A stretch of 64,000 nt of DNA from Fibrobacter sp. UWB15. Lineage in GTDB: Bacteria > Fibrobacterota > Fibrobacteria > Fibrobacterales > Fibrobacteraceae. Under the pieces are notes generated by a model. The model had not been told where the DNA came from. It saw only the letters and a program-made list of their open reading frames with translations, and did no database searches. The number at the start of each line of letters is the position of its first letter. The stretch's first letter is position 1. A program made the position numbers and the translations under genes. This document shows, piece after piece, positions 7,201 through 16,323 of the stretch. The stretch covers positions 1 through 64,000 of the forward strand of contig NZ_FXBA01000004.1 of NCBI RefSeq assembly GCF_900177705.1, written 5' to 3'.

Positions 7201-9774
7201 ATGACCATCCTCGAAAAAATAGCTCTTGCCCTCCCCGCCGTCGAAAGTCCTGCTAGATACATGGGCGGCGAAGCCAACAGTGTCGTCAAAGACCACAGCC
7301 AGATGCTTTGCAACATGGCCTTCGTGTTCCCCGACAAGTACGAAATCGGCATGAGTAATAACGGAATCCGCATTCTGTACCATGTGATCAACCGTGAGCC
7401 GGACTTGCTGTGCGAAGTCTCTTTTGCCCCGTGGGAAGACATGGCGAAAGAAATGGAAAAATACGATATTCCGCTGTACAGCTACGCAAGCTACACGCCG
7501 GTACGCGATTTCGAGGTGGTGGGCATGACGCTCCAGACGGAGCTCAATTTTACGAACGTCCCCTACGTACTTGACATCGCCCGCATTCCCGTGTGGCAGA
7601 AAGACCGCAAGGAAGAAGACCCGATTATTGTGGCTGGCGGCCCCGCCATGGCAAACCCCGAACCGGTTGCCGACTTCTTTGACGCCTTCATGATCGGCGA
7701 TGGTGAAGACATGATTGTGAAGTTTTTGCGTTGCGTTGGCGAAGGCCGAAAGGCGAAACTCCCCCGCGCAAAGATTCTAGAGAATTTGTCTGAAATCGAC
7801 GGCGTGTACGTACCGAGCCTACGTCCCGTCATCACCAACGAATTTGGCGACATCGTTCCGGCTGAACCCGCCAAGGGCAGCTACCAGAATACCAACGGCG
7901 TTCGCAGGCAGTTCATTCCGGTGATGGACCCGAAGAACTACCCCATCAAGAACCTGATTGCAAACATGCAGTTGGTGCATAACCGATTCAGCGTAGAAGT
8001 CATGCGCGGTTGCGCCCAGAGTTGTAGGTTCTGCCAGGCAGGAATCTGGTACAGACCTTGCCGCGAGCTCGACCCCGATGATGTTTTGGATATCGCCAAG
8101 GCTGGCATCAAGGCGACCGGCGAACGCGAACTGGGACTCCTTTCGCTCTCCACCGCCGACTACAAGCCCGTGGAAGGTCTCACCGACTCCATTATCGATG
8201 ACCCGTTCTTCGACACCGTGGACGTGAGCCTCCCGAGTATCCGCGTGAATGCCTTCGGTGAAACGCTCGCCCAGAAGATTTCAGCCCTCAAGGGCGGCCG
8301 CAGCGCGACCTTCGCTCCCGAAACAGGCTCCGAACGAATCCGCAAGATGATTAACAAGACCATCAGCGACCAGGACATGTACAACGCCGCCGAGCACGCC
8401 TTCAGTAGCGGATTCAACAAAATTAAGTTGTACACAATGATCGGTTTCCCGACAGAAAATGAGCAGGACATGGAAGCGTTCTGCAACCTAATCGAGAACC
8501 TCGTGAAAATCGGTCGCAAGTACCTGCGCGGATGCCAGATAGCCGTAAGCATGGGCATTCTGATTCCGAAGTCGTTTACGGGCCTGCAATGGGCGCCCTT
8601 CATGGACAAGGAAACCGCCCTCAAGCACATCCGTTATGTGCGCGAACGCTTCTTCCGTCACCCGAACGTGAAGGTCAACTGGGCCGGCTGGGAAACGAGT
8701 TTCCTCGAAGCCATTTACAGCCGCGGCGACCGCAGACTCGGTCCCGTGATTTATGCCGCCTACAAGAAGGGAATCATTTTCGAAAGCGACTCCTACCGTT
8801 TTGACTTCGAAAAATGGCAGCAAGTCTGGGAAGAATGCAACTACGACACCAGCTGGGTGTACCGCACGCGAGAAAAAGACGAAGTATTTCCCTGGGATTT
8901 CATTCACGCAGGAACCAGCAAGCAGTACCTGCGTGGCGAATGGGAAAAGGCCTTCAAGGAAGATTCCGCCCCGGTGCCGAACTGCAAATGGGGCGACTGC
9001 CAGAAATGCGGCATCCCCGGCTTTGGCGCTGAAATCAAACTCGCGGACGACCCGGTGCGCCACAAGGCCCCGAGCCGTACGCCCGAAGAAATCAAGAAAC
9101 TTGTCGCCGAACGCCGCCCCACGCAAAAGAGCTGTCACAGCTACAAGATTACCTTCAAAAAAACTGGCCTCAGCCGATTCCTGCCGCACCAGAACATGCT
9201 CAGCTTCTTCGAGCGCACCTTCCTTTGCGCAGGAATCCCTATCAAGTTCAGCGAAGGCTTCAGCCCGAAGCCACGCATTTCGAACATGGGCGCACTCCCC
9301 TTGGGTCTTGAAACTTATTGCGAAGTCATCAGCGTTGATTTGCTGCAGCCGCTTGATATTTCCAAGGAAAACTTGCCGAAGATCATGGCCGAACTTTCGA
9401 GACCGTTCCCGCGCGGTATGGAAATCGTGAACATTGAGCCGCTCAAGGAAAAGCTGTCGAAGCACATGCCGACGGCGATGATTTATTCATTCACGCCCGA
9501 ACAAATGCCCGAAGGCATCATGGAAAAGTTCGAAAAGAAGACGCTCCCCGTGGTATTAAATCACCGCGGCCAGGAAATCAATTTGAACGAACACTTGCTC
9601 GGAATCCAGATTGCAGGCGGCGCCATCATCACCAAGGTGAAATGCAATAACATGGGCACGACCGTGAGCCCGTTCAACATTTATGCAGCCTTGATGGGCG
9701 TGGAATTCGACCCGAAAAAACTTGACGAAAGCTCCCGCCGCTACCTCATCAAGAAAATCGCAATGGAATTTTAA
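7201..9774 (+). CDS. TIGR03960-type radical SAM protein fused to DUF2344
   Basis: 857 residues. The N-terminal half resembles the B12-binding-like radical SAM family (TIGR03960). The [4Fe-4S] cluster motif is CAQSCRFCQAG (CxxxCxxC, near residue 275). The C-terminal ~230 residues, from KSCHSYKITFKKTGLSRFL, match the DUF2344/TIGR03936 domain, which in many bacteria is a separate protein. The fused arrangement is common. The substrate is unknown; a tRNA or ribosome modification role has been suggested for such proteins. No clear Shine-Dalgarno precedes the ATG. Confidence 0.9.
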   Translation: MTILEKIALALPAVESPARYMGGEANSVVKDHSQMLCNMAFVFPDKYEIGMSNNGIRILYHVINREPDLLCEVSFAPWEDMAKEMEKYDIPLYSYASYTPVRDFEVVGMTLQTELNFTNVPYVLDIARIPVWQKDRKEEDPIIVAGGPAMANPEPVADFFDAFMIGDGEDMIVKFLRCVGEGRKAKLPRAKILENLSEIDGVYVPSLRPVITNEFGDIVPAEPAKGSYQNTNGVRRQFIPVMDPKNYPIKNLIANMQLVHNRFSVEVMRGCAQSCRFCQAGIWYRPCRELDPDDVLDIAKAGIKATGERELGLLSLSTADYKPVEGLTDSIIDDPFFDTVDVSLPSIRVNAFGETLAQKISALKGGRSATFAPETGSERIRKMINKTISDQDMYNAAEHAFSSGFNKIKLYTMIGFPTENEQDMEAFCNLIENLVKIGRKYLRGCQIAVSMGILIPKSFTGLQWAPFMDKETALKHIRYVRERFFRHPNVKVNWAGWETSFLEAIYSRGDRRLGPVIYAAYKKGIIFESDSYRFDFEKWQQVWEECNYDTSWVYRTREKDEVFPWDFIHAGTSKQYLRGEWEKAFKEDSAPVPNCKWGDCQKCGIPGFGAEIKLADDPVRHKAPSRTPEEIKKLVAERRPTQKSCHSYKITFKKTGLSRFLPHQNMLSFFERTFLCAGIPIKFSEGFSPKPRISNMGALPLGLETYCEVISVDLLQPLDISKENLPKIMAELSRPFPRGMEIVNIEPLKEKLSKHMPTAMIYSFTPEQMPEGIMEKFEKKTLPVVLNHRGQEINLNEHLLGIQIAGGAIITKVKCNNMGTTVSPFNIYAALMGVEFDPKKLDESSRRYLIKKIAMEF

Positions 9775-9804
9775 AGGATTCCACTGAGTTTAGCGGTTCG
9801 GTCT

Positions 9805-10017
9805 TTATTCTGCAGGTAGGATGATTTCAATGTGGCGGGTACTCACGTTCAGGAAGTGAGTACGGAACAGGTCCTTTTCGCTCCTGTCACTCACGCGCAC
9901 CTGCGTCACAGCGATAAAGTCCTTGTTTTCGCGGATGTAGTCCGTGAGACGTTCATCGCGGAGCGTATCGATTTCGCCCGTGATGATAAAGCTGTCGGTC
10001 CAAATTTTTACTAGCAT
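9805..10017 (-). CDS. small conserved-looking protein, unknown function
   Basis: 70 residues from ATG at 10017. A longer open frame continues upstream, but it runs antisense through the LOG gene and is not credible. The sequence has alternating hydrophobic strands (KIWTDSFIITGEID, FIAVTQVRVSD, THFLNVSTRHIEIILP) consistent with a small beta-rich fold. It lies convergent to the radical SAM gene with a 30-bp gap. I do not recognise the family. Confidence 0.6.
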   Translation of the reverse strand: MLVKIWTDSFIITGEIDTLRDERLTDYIRENKDFIAVTQVRVSDRSEKDLFRTHFLNVSTRHIEIILPAE

Positions 10018-10143
10018 GTTATAAATATAAAGTTTTTTTTGTTTGCAAGTAGAAAAAAAGCGTTTTTTTGTTGCTTTTTGGCATTTTGAGTGTATTTTAG
10101 GGATATAATACAGATGTTGGCGTACCCAACCAAGGAGTTTACC

Positions 10144-10941
10144 ATGGCAACGAAAAAGGCAATCAAACTGACCCCCGGCAAAATGATTTACCACAATCTG
10201 GAATTTATCGATAGCGATGTCGGGCGCCCGATCAGAATTCTTTCCGAATTCATGGGTCCTTACCAGATTTTTGCGCAAGAAGGTATCAAGAACACCATCG
10301 TGTTCTTCGGTTCCGCCCGCATACTCCCCATGGCCGAACTCAAGAAACGCCAAAAGAGCTGCAAAAACAAGACCGAACTTGCGCGACTCAAACGACTGGA
10401 AGCCGTCGCCGAATACTATGACGCCGCACGCGAACTGGGCGCAAAACTCGGCCGCTGGGCAAACAAGCAACACGACCACGGTTTTGCGGTGATGACCGGT
10501 GGCGGTCCGGGCATTATGGAAGCGGGCAACCGTGGCGCAAACGACGTAGGAACCTCTTCGATCGGTTTAAACATCAAGCTTCCCTTTGAGCAGCACCCGA
10601 ACCCCTACATCGATGACGATCTGAACCTGCAATTCCGTTACTTCTTTATCCGTAAGTACTGGTTCATGAAGATGGCAAGAGCACTCGTCGTATTCCCAGG
10701 AGGCTTCGGAACGCTCGACGAAATGTTTGAACTCCTGACGCTGATTCAGACTAAAAAATACGGCGACAAGATGCCCGTCGTGATTTACGGCAGCAAATAC
10801 TGGAACAAAGTCATCAACTGGAACTACATCGCCGACACAGGAATGATCGACAAGGAAGACCTCAAGTTGTTCCATTTCTGCGACACCGTTGAAGATGCTT
10901 ACAATGTCATTACGACGGCACTCGAAAAAACGATGGAATAA
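10144..10941 (+). CDS. LOG family protein (cytokinin riboside monophosphate phosphoribohydrolase-like)
   Basis: 265 residues from the ATG at 10144, which follows AAGGAG at a good distance; an upstream in-frame ATG at 10090 lacks such a site. The family signature appears as GGGPGIMEAGNRGA and PGGFGTLDEMFE, which bind the nucleotide and carry catalytic Arg/Glu residues. The family hydrolyses nucleoside 5'-monophosphates such as AMP or cytokinin ribotides to the base and ribose 5-phosphate; older annotations call it lysine decarboxylase. Confidence 0.9.
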   Translation: MATKKAIKLTPGKMIYHNLEFIDSDVGRPIRILSEFMGPYQIFAQEGIKNTIVFFGSARILPMAELKKRQKSCKNKTELARLKRLEAVAEYYDAARELGAKLGRWANKQHDHGFAVMTGGGPGIMEAGNRGANDVGTSSIGLNIKLPFEQHPNPYIDDDLNLQFRYFFIRKYWFMKMARALVVFPGGFGTLDEMFELLTLIQTKKYGDKMPVVIYGSKYWNKVINWNYIADTGMIDKEDLKLFHFCDTVEDAYNVITTALEKTME

Positions 10942-10961
10942 ATAAACAAGCTACTTATATG

Positions 10962-10995
10962 CAAGGTGTCGCTCGGCGGCACCTTGTTTTGTTTT
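10962..10995 (+). terminator. terminator after the LOG gene
   Basis: CAAGGTG pairs with CACCTTG around an inner CGC/GCG stem, followed by TTTTGTTTT. It starts 21 nt after the stop of the LOG gene. Confidence 0.8.
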
Positions 10996-11017
10996 GGGGA
11001 TTAGCTAAATTTGGGGC

Positions 11018-12118
11018 ATGATTCGAAACATTCTGGCAGAAACTTTAGATCGAGTATCTAGAAATTTGGCTCTCCGCCCGAACTACACCATGGAAGAATA
11101 CCAGCGGTGGTTCGACCAGAATCCCGAATACATGCACAACGGTGCCATGCAGCACATTCAACTGATAGAGCCCCTGACACTCGAAGGCACCAACAACCTG
11201 TACCGCGCCCAGTACTGGCTGGAACACCCGAACGACCCCAGCCGCTACGTGGAACAAGAAATTGTCGTCAAAATTTGCAAGTTCTGGGCAAGCCCCGGCA
11301 AGAACAGGCTCCACCGCCTGAACAGCCTCTTAAGCGCGTTCCAAGATGAAATCCGCATCAACAACCTGATTCACGCCACCAATATCGAAGGCGTGGTCCA
11401 GAGCATGGGCGGCGGCATTGCCGGCAGACACCCTTACCTCAAGATGGAGTTTATTAAGGGTTGCTCTCTGGATAGGCTATTCAAGAAAGAACTAAGTGAC
11501 GACGAAATTTTGCACCGAGTCGCCCAACTCGCCTACCTGGCCAACACGATTAGCCAGCTGCATTACTACCAGGTGGTCCACAAGGATTTAAAGCCCAAGA
11601 ACCTTTTGCTTTGCCAGAATCCGCAGCACAAGAACAATCACAAGATTCTCGTGTGCGACTTCGGTTACGCCCAGGCGAAAATGCGCGACACAATCACTGA
11701 ATACGGTGGTCAAATGACGCCTTGCTACAGCGCGCCCGAACAGGCCATCATGGGCGAAAACCTGTCGGCATCGGTGGACTACTTCAGTTTCGGCATCATT
11801 GTGCACGAATACCTGACTGGCGAAAAACTGTTCCCGCACGCCATGGATATTTTCATTGAAGACGGTTACCGCATTACCGACCGCTACCTGGAATACCTGA
11901 AGACCGGCCGCGAAAATCGCTTTAGCGACCCACGATTCCCGGAACTTGCGCAGTGGATAGACAACCTCACCATTTTCGACAGCTTTGAACGCATGCAGAG
12001 CTGCCCGAACTTGTTTGATATTGCTCACAAATTGCGCGAACGTGTAAACGCCCAAGGCTACCGCGACGTGAACACGGACTTCTTGTGGAATCAGCTGCGC
12101 GAATACAACCGCTTTTAA
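11018..12118 (+). CDS. eukaryotic-like protein kinase
   Basis: 366 residues. Kinase subdomains are visible: an IVVKI strand with the ATP-binding Lys (near 85), the catalytic loop VVHKDLKPKNLL (near 190; HKD in place of HRD), and the metal-binding DFG in VCDFGYAQ (near 215). A TPCYSAPEQ activation/P+1 segment and a DYFSFGIIVHEYLTGE subdomain IX follow. No transmembrane helix or sensor domain is present, so it should be cytosolic. The target is unknown. The membrane protein at 12166 follows after 47 nt and may be co-expressed. Confidence 0.85.
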   Translation: MIRNILAETLDRVSRNLALRPNYTMEEYQRWFDQNPEYMHNGAMQHIQLIEPLTLEGTNNLYRAQYWLEHPNDPSRYVEQEIVVKICKFWASPGKNRLHRLNSLLSAFQDEIRINNLIHATNIEGVVQSMGGGIAGRHPYLKMEFIKGCSLDRLFKKELSDDEILHRVAQLAYLANTISQLHYYQVVHKDLKPKNLLLCQNPQHKNNHKILVCDFGYAQAKMRDTITEYGGQMTPCYSAPEQAIMGENLSASVDYFSFGIIVHEYLTGEKLFPHAMDIFIEDGYRITDRYLEYLKTGRENRFSDPRFPELAQWIDNLTIFDSFERMQSCPNLFDIAHKLRERVNAQGYRDVNTDFLWNQLREYNRF

Positions 12119-12165
12119 GAAAAATAAAATTTTCATTTTCATATTCATTAGTATATATTCAAGAT

Positions 12166-13629
12166 ATGAATAAGTCCTCTATCTCGAATATTACTGCTCT
12201 TTTGAAGAAAATTAAGCCAATCCATTACTTGGTGGTTTTGGCAATTATAGGCATCGGCATTTTTAACGCCGTCACCGGAATCATGCCGCAAATCAAGCAA
12301 AGCAGCTACGAAAAGGGAATCGAAAAATCCTTTGACAAGTGGTGGGAAGAAGAGGGCGCAAACCAGTTCAAAATCGTCGGAATCGAACCGACCGAAAAAG
12401 TCCGTCAAGAAGAATTCGAACAATTCCGCAACAGGGCCTTTGCCTTGAAGCCGTCTTACATTGTCGAAGACCGCATCGAAATCATGAAAAAGGATTTCCG
12501 CGAGTGGTGGGAAATCAGGGGCGGCAAAGAAGAATTTATAGCAAAGCACAACCGCTACCCGGGCGAATCAGACTTTAGAAGCGAACTTGCCGAATGGATC
12601 GACAACTACACCGACAAATTCCCTCGCTACAACATGGCGTTTGTCCCCAAGAAAGAACAGTACGACCGACTGCTCACCAGCTGGATTCTGTTCCCGAGCA
12701 CGTGGAGCTACATTCTGTTCGCGGTACTTTTCATGTTTACGCTTATACGTTTGGAAAAACGTTGGCAATGGTTTATTCTGTGGGGCTGCATTGTCGGCTG
12801 GACCCTCTGTGGCGGCATCTTGGTAAGCATCATGACCGGCACGAGTTTCTTTGACCACTACAGCGGTGAACGCTACATGGGCATGAGCCTGACGATTGCG
12901 TTCTTGCTCGGAGCGACTGCATTTGCCCCACGCAAGGAACTGACATCGCAGTCGGTTTCAGCCGTTTGTATTACCGGACTCTTGCTCGACATGGCAGTCA
13001 ACTGGTTTATCAATCCGAACATTTTCGGGGCTGTCACAGTGCTTTCACCGATTGCCTTTGGCGCAGGCGCATTTGCCGGATTAAAAATCGAAACCCGCCG
13101 CAAGACCCGTTATGAACTCAAGCAAGAGGCTTTGCAAGAAAGAGCCCGTCGCATTGAAAAGCGCAACCCCATGGCCGAGTTGAAGAACAAGACTCGAACC
13201 ATGATTCAGTCGGGCATTGAAAACGCCAAGGGCGGTCGCCCCGAACAGGCTTTCAGCCTACTCACGCAATCGATGGTCCAACTCTTGCAGGAACACCCTG
13301 TCGACAAGGCTACAGTACTTTCTCTGGCCGACAGCATGAACAAGCTCTACATCGAAATCTCGAGCAACCAGTGGCTTGAATGGGGCGAAATCGCCAAGGC
13401 GAAAAACGCGCCCGAAGCGGCAATCATGCTTTTGAAGAAAGGACTTTCGCTCGAGAAAGACAAGAACTTCGCAAGGCGCGCCCTTTATATTTTGGGCGAG
13501 ACATGCGTAACGAACAAGATTGAGACTGAAGACGGAATCAAGCGCTTGCAGAAAGTAATTGAAATGAATTCGACCGACATTCTCGCAAAGCAGGCGCAAA
13601 GAATCTTGGACAACGTCAAGAAGCAATAA
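12166..13629 (+). CDS. polytopic membrane protein, possibly rhomboid-like, with helical C-terminus
   Basis: 487 residues from ATG at 12166 (a longer frame exists, but it overlaps the kinase gene). One N-terminal transmembrane helix (about 18-38) is followed by a charged ~140-residue soluble region. A block of about five helices then spans roughly 180-325 (WSYILFAVLFMF, WFILWGCIVGW, MSLTIAFLLGA, VCITGLLLDM, IAFGAGAFAGL). The C-terminal ~150 residues look like TPR-type helical repeats. Six helices and a Gly-rich last helix recall rhomboids, but no GxSG serine or catalytic His is visible, so any relation would be to an inactive form (inference). Confidence 0.65.
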   Translation: MNKSSISNITALLKKIKPIHYLVVLAIIGIGIFNAVTGIMPQIKQSSYEKGIEKSFDKWWEEEGANQFKIVGIEPTEKVRQEEFEQFRNRAFALKPSYIVEDRIEIMKKDFREWWEIRGGKEEFIAKHNRYPGESDFRSELAEWIDNYTDKFPRYNMAFVPKKEQYDRLLTSWILFPSTWSYILFAVLFMFTLIRLEKRWQWFILWGCIVGWTLCGGILVSIMTGTSFFDHYSGERYMGMSLTIAFLLGATAFAPRKELTSQSVSAVCITGLLLDMAVNWFINPNIFGAVTVLSPIAFGAGAFAGLKIETRRKTRYELKQEALQERARRIEKRNPMAELKNKTRTMIQSGIENAKGGRPEQAFSLLTQSMVQLLQEHPVDKATVLSLADSMNKLYIEISSNQWLEWGEIAKAKNAPEAAIMLLKKGLSLEKDKNFARRALYILGETCVTNKIETEDGIKRLQKVIEMNSTDILAKQAQRILDNVKKQ

Positions 13630-13652
13630 TTACCGATTCTTTTCGTTGTTCG

Positions 13653-15998
13653 TTATTGTATATATCGGCGCTTGACGGCGCCATTCTTTGTATATTCCAC
13701 CACCATCACATGCGCAGCAGGCATCTTGGCAGGCTTCTGGTAGCCCGAGAATAGCGGGCGGCCTTGCAAGTCGAAGATGCGGTAGAAGGCCGTTTCTGCC
13801 TCGTTGCCGAGATTCATGCGCTGGGCAATTGCGGTAGTCCCGCTGCTGGATTCTACGACTTCGGACGAGCTGGATTCAGGTTCCGCGCTCGACGAAGATT
13901 CTACACTCGACGACGATTCCGCGACTTCGGACGAAGACGATTCGGGCTCAACCGTTCCCTCGACCGTAAACGTGACGTATTCCGACATCCAGGTGAGCCC
14001 GGAGTTGTCCGTCACGACAGCAACGGCAGAATGCATACCCGGAGCAAGGCCCTCGGCATTTACCTGGTAAGGCGACGCCGTCGCAGAACCGACTAAAGTC
14101 GTTCCGACATAAAAATCAACCTTCTTGACAGAGCCGTCGTTATCCTTAGCAGTGGCACTCAAGGTGACAGCCTTGCCGGCATCGAACTTGGCCCCTGCAG
14201 AAGGTGCTGTCATAGAAACACTTGCCGCCTTGTTGCTCTGGCCAAAGCCCTGGTTGTATTCGGGCATCTTGCCGTAGCGGCCTCCCACACCTGCTAGGCT
14301 CGGGATTTCTTTCGGGAGATTTGCAACGGTGCGTTTTTCGAAACTGTAGCTCGGGTTGAAAGTTTGCGCCTGCGGAACGCCCTGCGTCACCGTACCGTTG
14401 TAGCGGTGCTGCTGTTTGGTTCCGCTCCCGAACGTGACTCCGCTAAAGTAAACGTAGCCGTTGTCGCCCCATTCGGCAAGGTAACCGTTGCCGTTATCGA
14501 TATAGCTATTCTCGTAGCGTACGTAGGCCTTCGCGCTTGCACTATGGCCGTTTGCACCCGCCACAAAGAAGCGGTTGTAGTCCACATACTGGTTGTACAA
14601 ATGCACCTGCGAACCGTTGCTTTCGCCCGTCACCTTCGGCACGCGGCCATAAGTATTGTGCCAGTAGTTATTTGCATAAGTCAGGTGGGCATCTTCGACA
14701 AGTGCCATGTAAGGATCGGTTCCCCAACAGTTGAAATCGTTTGCGCCGTCAAAATCCAGGTAACTGATGGTGGCGTCGTCCACGAATTCCATGTCCATAC
14801 CGTCGCTAATCCACTTGTAGCTGATGTGGTCGGCCCAGAAGCCCTTCACATGCTTCGACGCGGTGCCTACCGTTTCAAGGCCGTCACCGCCTTCGATCAA
14901 GTGCGGGTTCACGTCGTAAATGCCGAGGTTACGATAAATGTGGTTGTAGGAGCCTTCGTTACTGCGCACCACTATGGATGCGCCACGCAGGTTCGCGCCG
15001 CGACCCATGCCCACGAGACTCTTGTTCGGCTTGGTGGTAATCCAGTTGCTCCACGCCTGCAGATTGTCCGACTCCTTCACGATTTCAAGTCCGGATTCGC
15101 CGAGGCTTGCGCAACTGTTCTTTTCGAAGGCGATGCGGTAAAACTTGTTCGTCTTGCCCGTCACGCGGTTCTTCTCGCTGCAAGTCGTGCGGCACCAGGT
15201 ACGCCCCTGCTTGTTCGCCTCGGTTACCGCATTGCGCATCTGCCTAAAATCGTAAGTACCTTCGGGCACAAGGATTGTCACCGCATCGTTACTCTGCAGG
15301 TACTTGCGGATGCTTGCGGAATCGCTCGCGAAAACGATATTGCCGGCAGCACCGCCCGTCGTAGAAGCGCCAAATCCTTCGGCCTTCACGTTGAACGTGA
15401 ACAGCAGAACGGCCGTCGGGTCGGTTTCGGCAGAAGTCCAAATCCACTTGGCCTGCGTATTCGCGGCAAAACCATTCAAGGTTGCACCGCTCGGGAGCTT
15501 GTTGCTTGCGTAGTTAAGGGTTGTCGCACCGCCCCACTGGCTAAGGTCGCGGCCCTTGTTTTTCCACGAGTTGTTGCTCACTGCAGGCTTTGATTTCCAA
15601 CCACTGCCGGAATAGTAAGACTTGTCCAGGTCGTCAATCTGCACCATGACGCCCGGAGCACCCTTGCCGTTCACGCCCACGACCGAAATTGCATTTTCAC
15701 CGGGAAGGAACGTCATCGGCACAAAGCGCACGCGGCCCGCCTGGTTGTCCTGCGCAAGGAGAGCGCCATTGTGGTAGAGCCTGTAGCCGCCATCGGCTAC
15801 GATCCAGATACCCGGACCTTCGCCCGCATTATACGTCGCGGCCACCAGCTGCGAACCCACCTTGTCGCCGCCACCGTAAGCCACTTCAGAAGGGAGTTGA
15901 ACCACTTCTGTCGCAGGGACAGCGGCATGCACCGCAGAAATTCCAAAAAGCGAGACAAAGCCCGCTAAAGCCAACCCAACATCCTTTTTTACTCCCAT
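13653..15998 (-). CDS. secreted PL1 pectate lyase with Ig-like domain
   Basis: 781 residues, predicted to cleave pectate by beta-elimination. Order: signal peptide (1-26), N-terminal beta-rich domain (about 30-210), PL1 parallel beta-helix (about 215-590), bacterial Ig-like domain (about 610-690), Glu/Ser-rich linker (SSSSEV repeats, about 692-725) and a C-terminal sorting-like domain containing FDLQGRPLFSG. In the helix, DGMDMEFVDDATIS and NYWHNTYGRVPKVTG resemble the Ca2+-binding and catalytic-Arg regions of pectate lyases. GAGGAAAAA precedes the ATG. The promoter at 16130-16192 carries the 16-bp palindrome. Confidence 0.88.
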   Translation of the reverse strand: MGVKKDVGLALAGFVSLFGISAVHAAVPATEVVQLPSEVAYGGGDKVGSQLVAATYNAGEGPGIWIVADGGYRLYHNGALLAQDNQAGRVRFVPMTFLPGENAISVVGVNGKGAPGVMVQIDDLDKSYYSGSGWKSKPAVSNNSWKNKGRDLSQWGGATTLNYASNKLPSGATLNGFAANTQAKWIWTSAETDPTAVLLFTFNVKAEGFGASTTGGAAGNIVFASDSASIRKYLQSNDAVTILVPEGTYDFRQMRNAVTEANKQGRTWCRTTCSEKNRVTGKTNKFYRIAFEKNSCASLGESGLEIVKESDNLQAWSNWITTKPNKSLVGMGRGANLRGASIVVRSNEGSYNHIYRNLGIYDVNPHLIEGGDGLETVGTASKHVKGFWADHISYKWISDGMDMEFVDDATISYLDFDGANDFNCWGTDPYMALVEDAHLTYANNYWHNTYGRVPKVTGESNGSQVHLYNQYVDYNRFFVAGANGHSASAKAYVRYENSYIDNGNGYLAEWGDNGYVYFSGVTFGSGTKQQHRYNGTVTQGVPQAQTFNPSYSFEKRTVANLPKEIPSLAGVGGRYGKMPEYNQGFGQSNKAASVSMTAPSAGAKFDAGKAVTLSATAKDNDGSVKKVDFYVGTTLVGSATASPYQVNAEGLAPGMHSAVAVVTDNSGLTWMSEYVTFTVEGTVEPESSSSEVAESSSSVESSSSAEPESSSSEVVESSSGTTAIAQRMNLGNEAETAFYRIFDLQGRPLFSGYQKPAKMPAAHVMVVEYTKNGAVKRRYIQ

Positions 15999-16129
15999 TT
16001 TTTCCTCTTTTTGTAATATTGCCTTTTATAATCTAATTTTGGCACTTTTGTTTTCAAAACGTTATCCACCAGGCCCATTAATATGTGTTTGGTCATTGAC
16101 AACGATTGTAAAAGCTCCTTTTACGCAAA

Positions 16130-16135
16130 AAAATA
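16130..16135 (-). promoter_or_regulatory. predicted -10 box of the PL1 pectate lyase gene
   Basis: TATTTT on the minus strand, its first base exactly 57 nt from the far edge of the palindrome at 16177-16192. The candidate -35 at 17 nt is TACCCA, not a consensus. A hairpin-like inverted repeat CACTCC-GATA-GGAGTG abuts the box (16136-16151). The inferred leader is about 125 nt. Confidence 0.55.
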
Positions 16136-16176
16136 CACTCCTATCGGAGTGCTGGGTAGTTTTTTTGAAATTTAGG

Positions 16177-16192
16177 GTTGTCCGTAGACTAC
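16177..16192. promoter_or_regulatory. 16-bp palindromic operator, copy 1
   Basis: GTTGTC-CGTA-GACTAC, matching GTTGTC-N4-GACAAC at 11 of 12 arm bases. It lies between the PL1 gene (minus strand) and the TIGR02147 gene (plus strand). The PL1 -10 box is 57 nt away; on the plus side a TATAAA at 16233 is 56 nt away. Confidence 0.65.
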
Positions 16193-16209
16193 GGCCAAAA
16201 AACGCCGAC

Positions 16210-16323
16210 ATGTTTCCATTTTTAATGTATTTTATAAATTATAATAATAAAATTTTACTTTACATTTGCAAATATTTATCTAACTTTAGCAACATGAGCA
16301 ATGTTTCCATAATTAGTGTATTT
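16210..16323 (+). repeat. 23-bp imperfect direct repeat flanking a regulator start
   Basis: Two copies of ATGTTTCCAT-WW-TTA-R-TGTATTT begin at 16210 and 16301, 91 nt apart. The second covers the predicted start region of the TIGR02147 gene. The interval between them is extremely AT-rich. Confidence 0.6.

Noticed and set aside
9805..10479. 224-codon minus-strand frame covering the LOG gene start
   Set aside because: Most of it is antisense to a confident gene and the intergenic part is low complexity; only the 70-residue part from 10017 is gene-like.
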